Below, piece by piece: positions 52,951 to 63,583 of a DNA stretch of 64,000 nt. Source of the stretch: Cladochytrium replicatum (taxonomy: Eukaryota > Chytridiomycota > Chytridiomycetes > Cladochytriales > Cladochytriaceae); the NCBI GenBank assembly GCA_025526935.1, contig JAHLKD010000037.1:186001-250000 (forward strand), read 5' to 3'. A program made the position numbers and the translations under genes. The first letter of the stretch is position 1; each line of letters opens with the position of its first letter. The notes under the pieces were generated by a model. That model was given only the letters and a program-made list of their open reading frames with translations. It was not told the DNA's origin and ran no database searches.

Positions 52951-55900
52951 ATGCCCTCGATACCGCACCTAATGGCCCTTGCGGCGCTTCTCCTGCCTGC
53001 CATCGCTGTCCAGAATACCGCCCCGCCTTCCTACAGATCCATACAGCTCGCCCAGTTCAAGAATGTCGATGTTATTGACCAGGTCGGCGCATTCCGTCTG
53101 TATTGGACTGTAGACAGAGTCGTTGAGCTTGAATACGAAAACGAATCTGCGAGGGACAACAAAGCCTCGACGCCTGTCTCTTCTTCGGCTTCGCGGACGA
53201 GAACCACATCTCCACGCACGTCAAATCGTGCTACAACTACGAGTTCAAGGACAACAACTTCCACAACTTCATCACGTCCTGTACAGATTTCGGCTATCCC
53301 CGGTATTCCTGGTGGGGATGATGACGATGATGTGCGTCTTGAAGATCCAACAACTCGTCGCACAACCACTTCCCTTACCACTTCGAGAACTACCACCGCG
53401 ACAACTACCACCACTACCACCACCACAACCTCTCGTACCACCACCACTACTAGACCTGTTCGTGCCTCAAACCGTCCCGCGAGACAGCCGCCAAGAAATG
53501 ACGACGATGAAGACGACGATGATGACGATGACGATGATGACGACGACAATCGTGAACGCGGACGCGGCAATGGAAGGGGGAGGAATGACGACGACGACGA
53601 CGACGACGATGACAGAGAAGGGAGAGACGACGACCGTCGCAGATCGAAACTGGTCCGTCGCCAAACTGTCTTTATCCTCTCCCGCGATGAACCCGTGCGA
53701 GTCAGCCTCCACTTGTGCCTCGTTCTCGACCCAACTGCAAGAGGAAAGCTAAGCACCGAAAAGATTGTCTCGTCAAGTGCAGCCTGGACGCAGAATTCGT
53801 CATTGCACACCTGCAAGATCCACCTGCGTCCTCGGCAGTCACCGCGCCGCTCTCTGGTCTTTCATCTTATGTTTCAACTCACTACTACATGCCTCCGGTA
53901 ACGGAGTACAAGTTCCTGTTGCAGTTGGATCTAACTCTATTGATCAGGCCAGAACTTCGAACACCAACGATCGCTTTACTATGACACCCGGTGTTTCGGT
54001 GATCGAGAACGGAACCATGATAGCGGAATTCAAGATCACAAACTTAATTGTGCAGGATGGAATTCAGTCCCTTCTCTTTGCTTACAACCCGCGCGCTCCA
54101 AAAACTTCTCTGAATGGATGGATGGGTTTCCATGACGACAGATACTACCGCCTCAAAATGAATACCCTCCTCACTGATGAAGCGTCCCCACTTTTCCGTG
54201 TCGACGTCGTCTCACTCCAAGCGAAGAAATTCCACGGTACTGGTTTCGCGGTGACTTTGCTCCTCTTTACTGCCGCAGCGTACTTCTCGCGCTATTTAAA
54301 GGTTAGCATCTAGTACGCCTGTTACGTCGCACCGGTTTCTCACGATCATCCTAGTATTTGTCAATCTGGATTTACGTGCACGTCGTTGGTGCATCCATCG
54401 CTCTGCTCCTCGTTATCGTCTTCACCATCGTAATCTTTGTGAACATGCCTGCCGAGGCGGACACGTTCCTCGGTATCGACGCAGGACAGCCCCACACCAT
54501 TCTCGGCCTGGTCTTGATTCTCCTTCTCATGCTCCAATCCATTCTCGGCGTGCTCAATCTCTCCTCCCTGCGATTCGAGTTCATCGAGAACCACAGCACG
54601 GCCATCCGTCTCGCTCACAAGCTGCTGGTAAATTTGATCTCAATAATCATAGTTTTCTTCACTTTTATTTTTTTGAACGCAGGGCTGGCTCACAGTGCTG
54701 ACGATGTTGGCGCAGACCATTGTCGGCGTCGAAGTTCTGTACCCTCTCCAAGAAAACCGCGGTCGCGAAGCATGGTACTTTACACTCGTTGTCGTCACCT
54801 TGATTGTCGGCGGCTTCGGCGTGTCGGAGTTCTTCCACCAGCGCAACCGCAACGAGCTCAATGTTGTAGAGCAGTGGATTGCGAAACAGTTTGGCTCGCT
54901 GTCGAGGAGCAAAAAGCAGCGTGCAGAGTACAAGGACTTTGGATTCGTGGATAAGAAGGTTACGGACGCGTTGATGCACTTGCAAAACTTGGAAAGGACA
55001 CGAATGGGAGATATGAAGCTGTGCAGCGTGGGGAAAAGGCGATTGCGGAGCTAATGAGTCAGGCTTCGGTGAAGAGCCCAGAGAACTTGAGGTCATACAC
55101 TTGGGACGATATTGCGGAAGCGACGAAGAACGGGTGAGTATGGAGCAGATCGATGTGCGCGCAAAACTAAACATGCTTTCCTATGCTCAGCGAGATTCCG
55201 GTGGTTGCAAACAGGAAGTATGTGTACAGTGTCGACACATGGGTGAAGTCACAGTAAGTAGAGTTGTTTTCAGGGTTGATTCTTTTCTATTGATTCTTTT
55301 CTAAATTATGTCACCTATAGTCCCGGAGGTCAGCTGGTCTTATACTCCGTGGCAGGGACAGACGTCACCAACGACTTCTTCAAAGAAGCGGTATGACGCA
55401 ACGGACTTCATGATCAAGGCTCCACGTCCCGATTCATTCAGCGATGTCTCGGGAATGCGCCGCCGACTGCCTTCAACAGCGAGCGCCGACATTCCAGTAA
55501 CGCAGGTTCTCATGAGCCCGAATGCGACCCAACATCAGCAATTCAACACTCAAATGTCTGTGCTCTACCCTGACCCGCAACAGCAATTCCAGACGCCAAC
55601 TTCGCCAGTGTCCCGTCCCCCTCCGCAGGAAGAACAGAACTTGTTTGAGCTCACAGAAGGCGAACTTAAGCACCTCCTCCGCGCACGTCGACCACACGTA
55701 CACACTAAATCAGCGATCCAGAAATTTAGCACCTTCCTCGTTGGCCAGCTCGTGCCGACCAAATCATCAATCATGGACGGCGTTGCGAAAGGCGGGCTGG
55801 ATCCTACCGAGTACCGCCGGTACGCGCTTGTCGAGAACACGTTGCTGAATGAAGGCGGCGCGTCCACGGCAAAGATCACTTATGTTGCAGGGGTTGTTCA

Positions 55901-57227
55901 TAAGCTCAAATTTGTGCTTTTGTACCCGTCGGACCCCTGCCTCGCGATGGCACGCAACGACGATCTAACACCATTCCTCCCAGGCGAATGTGTAGAGATC
56001 CAGGCGAGAGTGAGCTTCAAGAGCCCTGAAACGGGGAAGAGCAGCATGCAGTGGGTGTCGAGGTACTTTACCCCGCTTAGAGGGTCACCAGCTTGCTTCG
56101 AGGTGTACATCAAATTTAAGTCGAGCGGCGCGTTGAGCCCGTTTTTGTGCAACTTGAAGCCCGGATCACGCCAGATTCGAATCCGCGCGCCGTTCGGGAC
56201 GTCGATCATTGCCCGTGCGAACATGAAACCTTCTGGAGCTCCATCGATGCCGCCTATGCCCAGCACGGTCGGAACCACCGGCGGTGTTCCGCCCATGCCC
56301 GACTTTGGATCGAGCACTTCATCGCGCGCAAGCGTCCGCATCGTGACTTCCACGATAGGTTCCAACCCGACTGTGTCCTCCAACGCCTCGCTCACGGCCC
56401 CGTTGAGCTGGAACCGCAAGTACATGTTCTTCACGGCGGGTTCGGGTCTTACACCTGCGCTTCACATCATCCAGTACCTGTTCCTGCCTCTAGACATTCC
56501 TCTCCTCGTGCACACACAGTACGTTCCCTCAAGCCAGGACGAGATCGCGCTGAAACCGGGTGAACATGTCGTTGCCAAGTGGCATTCTTACGACGGCTGG
56601 GCGCACGGACGGAACCTGACCACGGGCGCAGAAGGCGTCTTCCCCTTACCAGTGACCTACCCCCGGACCGTGAAATCAAAATGCGACGCCGCAAAGATCC
56701 CGACCGTCGTCGTCGTGCACTCGATCCGCTACGCCGTCGAAGCCTTCGGTCTCGACCTGATCCGCGGTGCTGCACTGGCCTACCCTAACCATGTCAAACT
56801 CGCTCACTGCGTCTCGCAACCATACACTTATAAACCCAACTCGGCATCCAACTCTGGATCCACAGGCCTCGTCCGCAAGAAATCTGTTGCAGAGATGGGC
56901 GGAGACCCGTTGCGCAGACTTCAGGGCATGTGCGCGGGCTATGTCGAGAGCAACGGTGGGGAATGGACTGGAGAGAGCGACCTTGCGCCTGGCACACACG
57001 TCGTGTTTGGAAGGCGTTTGGAGGGGTCGATTGTCGGATGGGCGGTGAAGGAGTTTGCTGGGTGGAAGAGGGAGGATGCCGAAGAGGGGAAGGCGGTGTA
57101 TGTGTGCGGGCCGAGGAATTTTGAAGGGTTCGTGTACGAAGCGCTGGTGGAGGGGTTGGCGGAGGATGATGAGTGCAGAGTCGACCACGAGGAAGTTGTT
57201 GTTTTGCTGGACGACCATTACTTGTGA
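52951..57227 (+). pseudogene. Copy 1 of the DOMON-cytochrome b561-cytochrome b5-reductase fusion, frame-broken
   Basis: It has the same six-exon plan as the intact copy: exons 52951-53897, 53948-54301, 54355-54627, 54683-55133, 55191-55253, 55321-57227. It retains the signal peptide (MPSIPHLMALAALLLPAIA), a Thr-rich and an extreme Asp-rich linker, most of the DOMON core, the b561 helices, the HPGG heme motif and a full reductase/SH3-like end. Three lesions break it. First, a 31-base deletion at 53787/53788 removes the part corresponding to MGMGFGDSML with the presumed heme-ligand Met. Second, one base is lost near 54959. Third, one base is lost near 55390. The first leads to a stop at 53899-53901. 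The losses sum to 33 bases, but the intervening frame is wrong and has stops. The long final frame is still well conserved, so inactivation is recent, or a shortened product is made. Confidence 0.7.
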
Positions 57228-58983
57228 GGAATTTTGGACTTTTGTTTTTGGCAGCACGAATGGACTGCCGGTCTTCCTTAGTTTTTTGCACTTCATGATT
57301 GAAATTTCAGCGTGTTTCGATCTGCCCGCTCCTATTCTTCAGTTTTGTTATCAATTTGTATTGTACACCTTCAAATGCACATCTTGGTACCCCAGCGGTT
57401 TATTTGCTCCCGTCGTTTGTTATGCGTTTACACAAATGTAAAGCATGACAGCACACAACAATTTTGTGGAATAAAACTAGTCGAAAAAAGCACATTCTGT
57501 TTAATTAGTCAGAAGATGCTTTTGATTTTCTTAATAGAGGGGGCAGTACAGCCGTCCATCTTGTCCTAAAGTTTTGAAGTTTAGCTCCATCAGTTCCTCA
57601 CGAATCTACCCTCTTCTATAAGAACAGCTTGAACACTACCTTTAAATATGAATAACTTGGAGCTGTAGTGTCTGCTGATCTGAATTGATGTGTTGTCCTT
57701 ATGGGCATTGGTATAATAACTGAAATACATTCAGCACCTGCCCATTCTTACTCAGGTATCCGATAGCTCTTGTCTTCTTCTTTTTCAAGATTGCGATAAC
57801 TATGGCATTGTGGGATAGGAGACACAGGAGATATTCTCTGTAATGTATAATTTGAGAAAGATTTTCTTAATAAGCTTATGCAATTAACGTAACTGTCTTA
57901 CTCTTGGGATTAGTACATGTGTATTCAACATGGTCATCTTGTTCTGTTCTTTCCCAGTTCCCAATCTTCTGGCATATCATTATGTTCTTTATTTTTTGTT
58001 CTCACTGTGAATGTTGTTTGTTGTTACAGTGTTATTGTCATGTTGATTATGTGGTTTTCTGAAGGCAATCCATTGATGCCCTATTTGCTATCAGAGATAA
58101 TGGTAAGCCTTTGTCTTTATTTTTTCGCTTTTCCATGGCTGCTCGCAAAGAGATTTTTGCAGGAATCAACTCATTACACTGAACTGTGATCTGTTGATAA
58201 TAAGAAAGATATTATATTAGGACAAAAGCATAATCGACTGGCTCTATGAATATTTATCCATAGAGAAAAGTAGGAGCTCCTAATTTCTTTCCTTTTATTA
58301 TTGGAAAGGTGTTTTCATAATTCTATTCAAGTGCTGAACATTAGTATGGAGTGACTAAGGCGATTTCCAAAAGAAAAATTGAACAAAAGAAACTTAATTG
58401 TTTAGTTTCCAGTCAACCGACAGTCAGCCCATAACAGACTCCACTCTCATGAACTAAGGTTACATTTATGATATTGACTCCCTTCAGGGTCCTTCTATTA
58501 ATTTTATATTTATTATTGCTTTTTTATTAAGTGATTTCTTATATTATAAAATAAGCAGAGCTACGGCTCTTACTGCCTTAGTTGTATATTTATTACGAAA
58601 CAATCTTGTTTGTTCTATTTTGAAATTGCTTAAGTTGGGCAATTGTTCCGCAACTTCCAACAGCACATAACTTCGAAATAAGTTACTCTCCCATTCTTGC
58701 AAACCGCTCACCCACATTTCCACCGAATGACCACTCTTCAACAACCAACTACACCAAACAGTTAGTTGTCTACAGCAAACTACCAACCACCTGAGTAAAG
58801 TAGCCAAATATATGTGATCCAAAAGACTTTTTAACAAACACCACACCAAACAACAACACATAATATTTCAAATCTTTTAACAAATGCCAAACCAAAGTTT
58901 AAGACCATTGTGTGATCTGAAATCACAATTCCACAACATTCCATCCAAATTTTACGCCGCGCCGCTGCCATCTATTTTTGCTA
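57228..58983. other. AT-rich spacer between the paralogous oxidoreductase loci; no gene seen
   Basis: About 1.75 kb, markedly more AT-rich than the flanking coding sequence. Short frames (for example 57917-58189) lack recognisable motifs. No RNA gene, repeat array or element ends are recognised. Confidence 0.5.
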
Positions 58984-59002
58984 ATCAGTGGCAGTGGTGC
59001 GG
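58984..59002 (+). promoter_or_regulatory. Conserved 5'-flank motif, copy 2
   Basis: The motif atcagtggcagtggtgcgg matches 52837-52855 with one difference; see that entry. Confidence 0.35.
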
Positions 59003-59047
59003 TGCTTAACGAAAATATTCCTAAACGTTGACAGAATGCTAGGCAGA

Positions 59048-62000
59048 ATGGCCTCTATACCACTCATTCTCGCCCTGGCGGCTCTTCTACTTCCCTCTCT
59101 CGCCATCCAAAACACCGCTCCACCCTCTTTCAGATCCATTCAGCTCGCCGACTTCAAAAATGTGGATGTTCTTGACAAGGTTGGGGCATATCGTCTGTAT
59201 TGGACCGTAGACAGAGTAGTCCAGCTCGATGACAAACAACCTCAAAATGAAGGGAAAGCTCCGACAACCACATTGCGTTCAGGGGTAAGAACAACGACGA
59301 CAGGAGCACCAACGAGAACATTCAGAGCGGCGATTACTACAACGTCCGTTACGAGAACAACGACCACTACTGCGAGGCCCATTCAGGTGTCCGCCATCCC
59401 GGGCACTGGGGGTAGCAGTAATAATGTTCGCCTGGACGATCGGCCGTCTCCATTATCGGACGACCTCGACCATGATTATGACGATCGTGAGCTCGAAGCT
59501 GACGATGACGATGATGAAAGGGATGATGACAGGGATGATGAAAGGGACGACCGCCGCAGGAGGAAGCTGACCCGTCGCCAAACGGTCTCAACCTTATCCG
59601 ATGATAGTCCATTACGAGTCAACCTCCACCTATGCCTCGTCCTTGACCCAACTGCAAAAGGCAAGCTAACTGCAGAAAAGATCGTATCAACCACTGCAGC
59701 CTGGATGGGCATGGGTTTTGGCGATTCGATGCTTGACAGTAATTTCGTCATCGCGCATCTGCTCGACCCACCTTCATCTGCAGTCTCCAGTGCCCCGCTA
59801 TCTGGCCTTTCAACATACGGGGCGTCACACTACTACATGCCGCCGGTAAATTCAACCGGCTTCTGACATTATCTTTGAAATATCTCACACTATGCTTAAT
59901 AGGTGAAGCTTAAGAACAACGATCGATTCACTATGACACCAGGTGTCGCGGTTATTGAAAACGGGACCATGATCGCAGAGTTCAAGATTACAAATCTGAT
60001 TGTGTTTGGTGGTGTTCAACCTGTGCTGTTTGCATACAACCCCCGCGCACCAAAAACATCTTTGAGCGGATGGATGGGTTTCCACGACGACAGATACTAT
60101 CGATTCATGATGAACACACTTATAACGGATGAAGCCTCTCCACTAAATCGGGTGGATGTGATCTCGCTCCAATCGAAGAAGATCCACGGTGTTGGCTTCA
60201 CCGTCACGGTGCTGCTCTTCACTGTGGCAGCGTACTTCTCCCGCTACCTAAAGGTTTGCAAGACACCATTTCTTTCATCAGAATCCTCACCTGTTTTAGC
60301 ACTGGTCAATCTGGATATTCGTGCACGTCATCGCTGTTTCGCTCGCCCTGCTCCTCGTTGTCGTTTTTACCGTGGTGATTTTTGTGTCGATGCCTTACGA
60401 GCCAGATATTTTCATGGGTATCGATGCGGCACAACCACATGCCATTTTCGGATTGGTCTTGATAGGTCTTCTGATGCTCCAAGCCGTTCTCGGAGTCCTC
60501 AACATCTCCTCGCTCCGATCGGAGCTAATCGAGAAACACCGGACTATCGTCCGTCTCGCCCACAAACTCCTGGTTCGTAAGATCTGCATTCTCGCCTCCC
60601 TTCTTCTTACATTCATATGATCAGGGCTGGCTCACCGTTTTGGCCATGTTTGCACAAATCGCAGTTGGTGTCGAAGTGCTTTACCCTCTCCAAGAAAATC
60701 GGGGCCGTGAAGTATGGTACTTCACACTCGTGGTCGTGACACTCCTGATCGGTGGCTTTGGGGTGTCGGAGTTCTTCCACCAACGCAACCGAAACGAACT
60801 CAACGTTGTCGAACAGTGGTTCGCGAACAGATTCGGGTCAGCGTCCAAGAAAAAGAAACAGGGCGGGAATTACAAGGACTTTGGGTACGGGGGCATGGAG
60901 AAGAAGGGGTACGGACGGGTTGATGCGCTTGCGAAATCGATGGGAGTGAAGAACAAAAATGGGGGATATGAAAAGTTGGATGTTGGGGATCAGGCGATTG
61001 CCGAACTGATGAGTCATTCTTCGGTCAAGAGCCTGGAGAATCTGAGGTCATATACGTGGAATGACATCGCTGAAGCGACAAAGAATGGGTGAGTAAAAGA
61101 GTGCGATCAGGATGCAGACATTCCTTAACACTTTGCGTGTATTTAGGGAGGTCCTGGTGGTTGCGAACAGGAGGTTTGTGTACAGCGTGGATACTTGGGT
61201 GAAGTCACAGTAAGCCCCTCCGCTTTGATGCAAGCGCATTTGCCTAATTTGTCTATGTTTAGTCCCGGCGGTCAGCTGGTCTTGTACTCCGTTGCAGGCA
61301 CAGATGTCACCAACGACTTCTTCAAAGAAGCCGGATACGACGCGACTGAATTCATGATCAAACCCCCTCGACCAGGGTCATTCAACGAAGCATCTGGAAT
61401 GCGCCGTCGTCTACCTTCCACAGGCAACCCAAATGTCCCAGTTGCACAAGTTCTCATGAGCCCAAACAGGATGCAACACCAGCAACAACTCAGTTCCCAA
61501 ATGGGCATACTCTATCCGGACCCACAGCAACAATTCCAGATGCCAATGTCGCCAGTGACACGCACCCCTCCCCACGAAGAGCAGAACGTCTTCGAGCTCA
61601 CTGAAAGTGAGCTGAAGCACCTGCTTCGCGCACGTCGCCCACACGTGCACACGAAAACGGCCATCCAGAAACTTAGTACTTTCTTGGTTGGGCAGCTTGT
61701 GCCCAGCCAGTCTGCGCTCATGGACGGCACAGCGGCAAAAGGTGGGCTGGATCCGACCGAGTACCGCCGCTACGCGCTGGTCGAAAACACATTGCTGAAT
61801 GAAGGCTGTGCGGCAACTGCAAAGATGTCAAACGTTGCTGGGGTCGTGCACAGGCTCAAATTTGTGCTATTGTACCCTTCGGACCCGAGTCGCGCTGCTG
61901 CGAGGAAGGACGATCTAACGCCTTTCCTCCCCGGAGAATGTGTGGAGATCCAGGCGAGGGTGACAGTGAAGAGTTCTGACACGGGGAAGAGCGGCATGCA

Positions 62001-63231
62001 GTGGGTTTCGAGGTATTTCACCCCGCTCAGTGGGTCACCAGCTTGCTTTGAAGTGTACATCAAGTTCAAATCGAGTGGCGCTTTGAGCCCGTTCCTGTGC
62101 AACCTCAAGCCTGGCTCTCGACAAATTCGCATCCGTGCACCGTTCGGGACGTCTATTATTTCAAGGGCAAACTCGAAGCCTTCCGGAGTGCCGTCGATGC
62201 CGCCATTGCCAAGCATGTTGGGAGCCGCGGGCATCCCACCTATGCCGAACATTGGCGGCGGTGCTGGTATTCCACCCAGGCATAACGGACTCGGATCGAG
62301 CACTCCAGACTACAGTTCCAACGGTCGCCCCAACGTCCGTATTGTGACATCCATGATTGGCCCTAACCCCACCGTATCCTCCAACGCCTCGCTCACTGCC
62401 CCGCCGACGTGGTACAGCAAATACCTGTTCTTCACAGCAGGTTCGGGTCTCACACCCGCCCTTCACATTATCCAATACCTATTCCTACCCCTCGACGTCC
62501 CCCTCCTCGTTCATACTTCGTACATCCCGACTAGCCAAGACGAGCTCGCTCTGAAACCCGGTGACCACGTCGTCGCCAAGTGGCACTCGTTTGATGGCTG
62601 GGCGCACGGGAAGAACCTGACCACCGGTGCGGAGGGCGTCTTCCCCCTTCCAGTAACCTACCCGCGCATCGTGAAATCCAAGTCCGACGCTGCCAAGATC
62701 CCAACGATCGTTGTCATACACTCGATCCGCTACGCCGTCGAAGCCTTCGGTCTCGACCTGATACGCGGTGCAGCATTGGCGTATCCCACTCACGTCAAAC
62801 TCGCGCACTGCGTCTCGCAGCCGCACGTCTTCAAACCCAACTCTTCTTCCGGTTCCGGATCCTCTTCGGCCCTCGGCCGCAAAAAGTCTATTGCGGAGAT
62901 GGGCGGCGACCCGCTGCGAAGACTTCAGGGCATGTGCGCGGGATATGTCGAGAGTAACGGCACGGAATGGAGTGGAGAGAGCGACTTGACGCCTGGCACG
63001 CATGTGGTTTTCGGAAGGCGGTTGGAGGTTTCGATTGTGGGGTGGGCGGTGAAGGAATTTGCGGGGTGGAAGAGGGAGGATGTGGAAGAGGGGAGGGCGG
63101 TGTATGTGTGTGGGCCGAGGTGCTTTGAAGGGTTCGTATACGAAGCGCTTGTGGAGGGGCTGGCTGAGGACGATGAGTGTAGGGTCGACCATGAGGAGAT
63201 CATAGTGTTACCGGATAACCATTACGTGTGA
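59048..63231 (+). CDS. DOMON-cytochrome b561-cytochrome b5-FAD/NAD(P) reductase fusion with SH3-like insert (1305 aa), six exons
   Basis: The model is join(59048-59845, 59903-60253, 60300-60572, 60625-61088, 61147-61209, 61263-63231); all introns are GT-AG, 46-58 nt, in phase. The ATG at 59048 aligns with the copy-1 start; an in-frame ATG lies 12 bases earlier. Layout: signal peptide 1-21; DOMON strands YRLYWTVDRVV near 50, split by Thr-rich and Asp/Arg-rich linkers, resuming LRVNLHLCLVLD with W219-MGMGFGDSM228, where M228 is the probable heme ligand. Five helices (about 360-555) follow, with His in FVHVIA, QPHAIFG, RLAHKLLGW and EFFHQR, as in b561. The b5-like HPGG is at 650-653, and its second His probably lies in PHVHTKTAIQKLSTFLVG after a Gln/Met/Pro-rich insert. 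FAD motifs are SRYFTPLSG and IRAPFG (about 939). NAD(P) motifs are AGSGLTP (about 1040) and YVCGPR (about 1264). An SH3-like segment (DELALKPGD, DGWAHG, GVFPL) lies near 1060-1110. The predicted role is to carry electrons from cytosolic NAD(P)H across the membrane to an extracellular acceptor such as Fe(III). Confidence 0.88.
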
Positions 63232-63583
63232 AATTGCGTTTTCGAGCGTTGTTGTTTACAGTTGCTGTTTATTTGGTAAGCGCACTCTTTTCGGCTCTTT
63301 TTCGTATTATGTTTGTATTATATCCCCAAGCATGCGTTTCTCTTTTTGGTATCATGGTATTATTTAATTGCCTGCATTTGCCTTCTGTTTCTGGCTTTTG
63401 CTCCAGTCGCCCAGTGTTTTGTGTTTGGAAGGGCTCTTTCTTCTTGCCCTTACTTTTTTTGGAAAATAAATAACGTTTGCAGTCAAGCTGTTCACATGAG
63501 CAGGGAATCACCTATCTGACTGCAAAACCGGACGTTCTGCTTACTCCAGTTCAGAGACTTAATTTAAATCATGCAGGAAAACA
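63232..63583. other. 3' flank; no gene seen
   Basis: T-rich 3' flank of the oxidoreductase gene and of the convergent partial gene. No coding frame is supported. Confidence 0.45.

Noticed and set aside
53031-53816. Long minus-strand frame rich in Val and Ser, and plus-strand frame at 53123-53752
   Set aside because: They are shadows of the Asp- and Thr-codon repeats of the DOMON linker (gac/gat and acc/act runs read in other frames).
56676-57296. Minus-strand frames over the reductase exons (also 62485-63192)
   Set aside because: They mirror the strong codon bias of the plus-strand coding exon, have no motifs of their own and occur at the same place in both paralogues.
57917-58189. 90-codon hydrophobic frame in the AT-rich spacer
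   Set aside because: AT-rich DNA commonly yields hydrophobic chance frames; no start context, homology or splice link supports it.
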